A DNA stretch of 64,000 nt from Ignavibacteria bacterium UBA7675. Lineage in GTDB: Bacteria; Bacteroidota; Ignavibacteria; Kapaibacteriales; UB7675. The notes under the pieces are model-generated. The model was not told the DNA's origin and ran no database searches. It saw only the letters and a list, made by a program, of their open reading frames with translations. Positions 61,312 to 64,000 of the stretch are shown here, piece by piece. Every line of letters begins with the position of its first letter. Positions within the stretch are counted from its first letter, which is position 1. Both the position numbers and the translations under genes were made by a program. Where the stretch lies: contig DLHF01000013.1 in the NCBI GenBank assembly GCA_002483085.1, positions 223,837 to 287,836 on the forward strand, given 5' to 3'.

Positions 61312-63024
61312 ATGCTTCAGCAATTGAGCATTCGCAATTTTGCACTGATCGATGCCGTTGATCTTAGCTTTAGGCCAGGGCTGAACATTATTACGGGCGA
61401 AACAGGAGCCGGAAAATCTATTATCGTCGACGCGCTGCTGATCCTGCTGGGTGAGCGGTCTTCTGCCGACGAGGTACAGCACGGCGCTGCAAAAGCTGTG
61501 GTTGAAGGGATTTTTTCCATCCAGGGGAATACATCTGTCAGCTCATTTCTGGACGAACATTCCTTCGACCAGCGCGGAACAGAGCTGATTATCCGGCGCG
61601 AAATTTCCGCTCGTGGTACATCGAGGAGTTTTGTGAACGACTCCCCCGCTACTATCCCCATCGCCCGCGCTCTTGGCGATCTGCTTGTCGATTTTCACGG
61701 CCAGCACGACCACCAGTCCCTTTTGCGAGCAGAACAACATCTTGTTCTGCTCGATAATGTAGGTGGCTTGACAGCCATCGGACGCGAGTACCGACGCGCC
61801 TTCGATAAATTGCGCTCGCTCAGCCGCGAGCTCACCGGGCTGCTAGAACGCGAGCATGTACTGCGCGAACAAGAAGAATTCAGGCGCTTCCAGTTTAATG
61901 AGATTGAGCAAGTACAGCCCGCACTCCACGAAGAAGAAGAGCTCGAAGAAGAGCTTTCTATTATTGAGAATTCTGAATTCCTGTTCGAGACATCGACACA
62001 ACTCTACCAAACATTGTACGAAGAAGAAAACTCCCTGCGCGACCAGCTTGTAAAAGCGCGCAATGTTCTGGACAAGCTCGCGGCTGTCGATAAATCGTTC
62101 AACGAATACCGCTCCGAATGCCAGTCGGCCATTGTTATTGTCGAAGAAATCGCACGCCATGCACAAAGCTATAATTCCGGTATTGAGTTCAACTCCGAAC
62201 GCCTCGAAGAAATCCGCGAACGCCTCGGCGCGCTTGCTCGCCTGCGCAAGAAATACGGTACGATAGAAGAAGTGCTACGGCAGCGCGACGAACTCATGAA
62301 AGAGCTTCAGCTCACAGAAAATTTTGAACAGGAAATTGTCAAGCTCCGCACAGTGATAGCAGATCAGCGCCGAGCCCTCGGGAAATTGGCTAAACGCTTG
62401 TCGGCCAAACGGCGCAGTACAGGCCAGGAAATCGAGAAATCGGTAGTGAGTTCGCTCAGTCGCCTCGGTATTGCCCATGCTCAGTTCCGCGTCGCCATCC
62501 ATCAATATCGCGTAGCTTCCGCCGAAGCAGCCGACGTTTCGGCAGAAATCGACGGCGAACTGTACCACGCCTACCCCACCGGCATCGACAAAGCGGAATT
62601 TTTTATTTCCACAAACCCCGGCGAAGAACCAAAGCCCCTTGCCAAAACAGCATCAGGTGGCGAGATTTCGCGTGTGATGCTCGCGCTCAAGACTATTCTG
62701 GCTCAATCCGACCGCCTGCCCATGCTGATTTTCGACGAAATCGACACTGGAATAAGCGGTCGCATCGCGCAAAAAGTGGGCATTGCTATGAAGAAGCTGT
62801 CGAGCTATCACCAGATTATCGCGATTACTCACCTGCCGCAAATCGCGGCGCTGGCAGATTCGCATATTGCTGTGGAAAAGCACGAAATCAAAAAACGCTC
62901 CGTTATTTCGGCTCGTGTGCTGACCGACGATGAACGTTTTCGCGAAGTAGCAAAGCTGCTGAGCGGCGAAGAAGTAACCGAAGCATCGCTGCAAAGCGCC
63001 CGCGAATTAGCAAGTGCGCTGTAA
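61312..63024 (+). CDS. recN: DNA repair protein RecN
   Basis: SMC-like ATPase for double-strand break repair; 570 residues. Walker A is GETGAGKS (29-36), with DFHGQHDHQSLL near 130. Long coiled coils cover about 170-380. The ABC signature is ASGGEISRVMLALK, Walker B MLIFDEIDTGISGRIAQKV, and the end IIAITHLPQIAALADSHIAVEK. All parts are intact. No SOS box was recognised in the 74 bases upstream. Confidence 0.96.
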   Translation: MLQQLSIRNFALIDAVDLSFRPGLNIITGETGAGKSIIVDALLILLGERSSADEVQHGAAKAVVEGIFSIQGNTSVSSFLDEHSFDQRGTELIIRREISARGTSRSFVNDSPATIPIARALGDLLVDFHGQHDHQSLLRAEQHLVLLDNVGGLTAIGREYRRAFDKLRSLSRELTGLLEREHVLREQEEFRRFQFNEIEQVQPALHEEEELEEELSIIENSEFLFETSTQLYQTLYEEENSLRDQLVKARNVLDKLAAVDKSFNEYRSECQSAIVIVEEIARHAQSYNSGIEFNSERLEEIRERLGALARLRKKYGTIEEVLRQRDELMKELQLTENFEQEIVKLRTVIADQRRALGKLAKRLSAKRRSTGQEIEKSVVSSLSRLGIAHAQFRVAIHQYRVASAEAADVSAEIDGELYHAYPTGIDKAEFFISTNPGEEPKPLAKTASGGEISRVMLALKTILAQSDRLPMLIFDEIDTGISGRIAQKVGIAMKKLSSYHQIIAITHLPQIAALADSHIAVEKHEIKKRSVISARVLTDDERFREVAKLLSGEEVTEASLQSARELASAL

Positions 63025-63201
63025 TTTGCTGTACAATGATCGTACTCGCACGCTGCACTTCTGTGGAACAGTTGCAGCATGTGTTCGGTATGATAGCAAG
63101 GCGGCCTCGGTATAGCCAAAACTTTTTTTGTGGAAGAGGCGGTAATGGACTAAATTGCAGGCCTCCCGTCATTAGCTTCTTATTTTTATAAGCACGTTAT
63201 C

Positions 63202-63819
63202 ATGAATCCAGGGAAATACAATCGGACGTTCCTCTCCAAGCAGGAACTTGAAACGCGGTTGCTGGGCTACAATTTCGACCCGACCCAAATGAACAAGGTC
63301 ATCAGTGCCTACGAAATCGCCGAACATGTCCATCACCATCAAATGCGCAACGACGGAACACCGTATTTTTACCACTGCTCGCGTGTATGCCGCATCCTCT
63401 TAGATGAGCTCACATGCACCGACGAGGACATACTTAGCGCCTCGCTCCTGCACGATGTGCTCGAAGAAAAATCGGAAGAAATTACCCGTAGTGTTATAGA
63501 GTACAACTTCGGCAGTTATGTCACCTACATCATCGAAACGCTTACAAAAGACTTGGATCGCTCCAAAGACAACCCCGAACTGGTAGACCTGGAGCAAGTG
63601 GAAAAACTCCGCAATGCCAGTGAAGACTGTATTATTATCAGGCTTTCGGCACGCCTCGACAACTTCCGCTGCCTTGAGTTCAACCTGAAGCGCAACCCCA
63701 TCCAGTACGTCAACGAAACATCCGAACGCTATATTCCCCTTGCTGAAAACTCCTCTAATACTCTCTTGCAATACCTCGTGCGCGAGCTCAAAAAAGAGCG
63801 CAACAAGTTTGTGGGATAG
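63202..63819 (+). CDS. HD-domain small alarmone hydrolase-like protein
   Basis: Cytoplasmic HD hydrolase of 205 residues, similar to the stand-alone (p)ppGpp hydrolase domain of RelA/SpoT and Mesh1. HQMRNDGTPYFYH (46-58) matches H-x2-Q-x-R-x2-G-x-PY-x2-H, and SLLHDVLEE (81-89) is the HD motif followed by Glu-Glu where SpoT has Glu-Asp. RLSARLDNFRCLE stands for the K-x2-DRL-x-NMR segment. No synthetase, TGS or ACT domain is present. It is probably an alarmone hydrolase or a related nucleotidase; substrate unproven. Confidence 0.75.
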   Translation: MNPGKYNRTFLSKQELETRLLGYNFDPTQMNKVISAYEIAEHVHHHQMRNDGTPYFYHCSRVCRILLDELTCTDEDILSASLLHDVLEEKSEEITRSVIEYNFGSYVTYIIETLTKDLDRSKDNPELVDLEQVEKLRNASEDCIIIRLSARLDNFRCLEFNLKRNPIQYVNETSERYIPLAENSSNTLLQYLVRELKKERNKFVG

Positions 63820-64000
63820 CAAGAAGCTATAGGCAAAACCTCTCCCAATTGAACATTCCTGTATCGCTGTAGTTTGCGGTGCTCGGGCGTCGTTGCGGCG
63901 TCCGGCAGGTCGCTGTCACCGGTCTATTAGATTGTCATAATCGAAAAAGTGGATTAGTTTAGAAGCCCAGCAAGCAAGCCGCAGGAAGCGAGGAAGTCTA

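Overview
The window reads as a chromosomal segment of a Gram-negative, flagellated bacterium of the Bacteroidota-Chlorobi supergroup. The best guess is a Kapabacteria- or Ignavibacteria-like lineage; this is inference, because no rRNA gene is present. The clues are an LPS pathway (kdsA, lptC), a TonB-dependent receptor with an N-terminal carboxypeptidase-regulatory-like domain, an ExbB/ExbD/TonB/PstS/TPR cluster, a secreted sortilin-repeat protein with a type IX-secretion-like C-terminus, Bacteroidetes-like promoter elements (TTG, about 20 bases, TAnnTTTC), flagellar motAB with a sigma-28-like promoter, and a mid-range GC content. Both strands are densely coding with many small gene overlaps. 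No tRNA, rRNA, CRISPR array or intact insertion sequence was seen.

Layout. 1-2.8 kb: minus-strand Kef-type antiporter (cut by the window edge) and two TerC-family paralogs. 3.2-6.1 kb: a Cys/His-rich exported protein and a TonB-dependent receptor, probably for a metal. 6.2-16.4 kb: an accessory region with a stress-type flavin split-barrel protein, a secreted M48-like metalloprotease, a DUF1842-like protein, unknown membrane proteins, an LRAT-fold protein, a SEC-C protein, a methyltransferase, a TULIP-like protein and a YiiX-like cysteine hydrolase. It also holds two remnants of a XerC/D-type tyrosine recombinase and a 21-bp-armed perfect palindrome. 16.4-24.1 kb: cytoplasmic-type subtilase, then rnhB-pyrC behind the large secreted sortilin-repeat protein, then queD-folE. 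24.2-27.2 kb: motA-motB and a response regulator with a catalytically degenerate HD-GYP domain. 27.2-29.0 kb: an AAA ATPase plus DUF4276 pair, a defence-like module. 29.3-32.4 kb: a peptidase, beta-propeller and surface-antigen fusion.

32.7-39.7 kb is the fatty-acid/phospholipid operon in the order yceD(DUF177)-rpmF-plsX-fabH-fabD-fabG-acpP-fabF-rnc (minus strand), closed by a strong terminator. 39.8-48.3 kb (minus strand) holds prmC, a STAS protein, exbB, three exbD genes, two tonB-like genes, a terminator, a small membrane protein, a PstS-like lipoprotein and a TPR protein. 48.7-53.2 kb: carB and pyrB, which with pyrC put three pyrimidine-synthesis steps in the window. 53.4-57.4 kb: an HU protein with an H1-like Ala/Lys tail, then the kdsA-lptC-tpiA-pgsA-pgpA run. 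57.6-63.8 kb (plus strand): comB, ftsK, recN and a small HD-domain alarmone-hydrolase-like gene.

The most unusual signals are non-coding. Three genes of the accessory region (metalloprotease, DUF1842-like, TULIP-like) share a nearly identical 5' element ending in a TTG-N20-TAnnTTTC-like promoter, and two of them also share a covarying 6-bp dyad just before the ribosome-binding site. Together they look like a small, possibly undescribed regulon. GC-rich hairpin-forming repeats are dispersed through the larger intergenic gaps.
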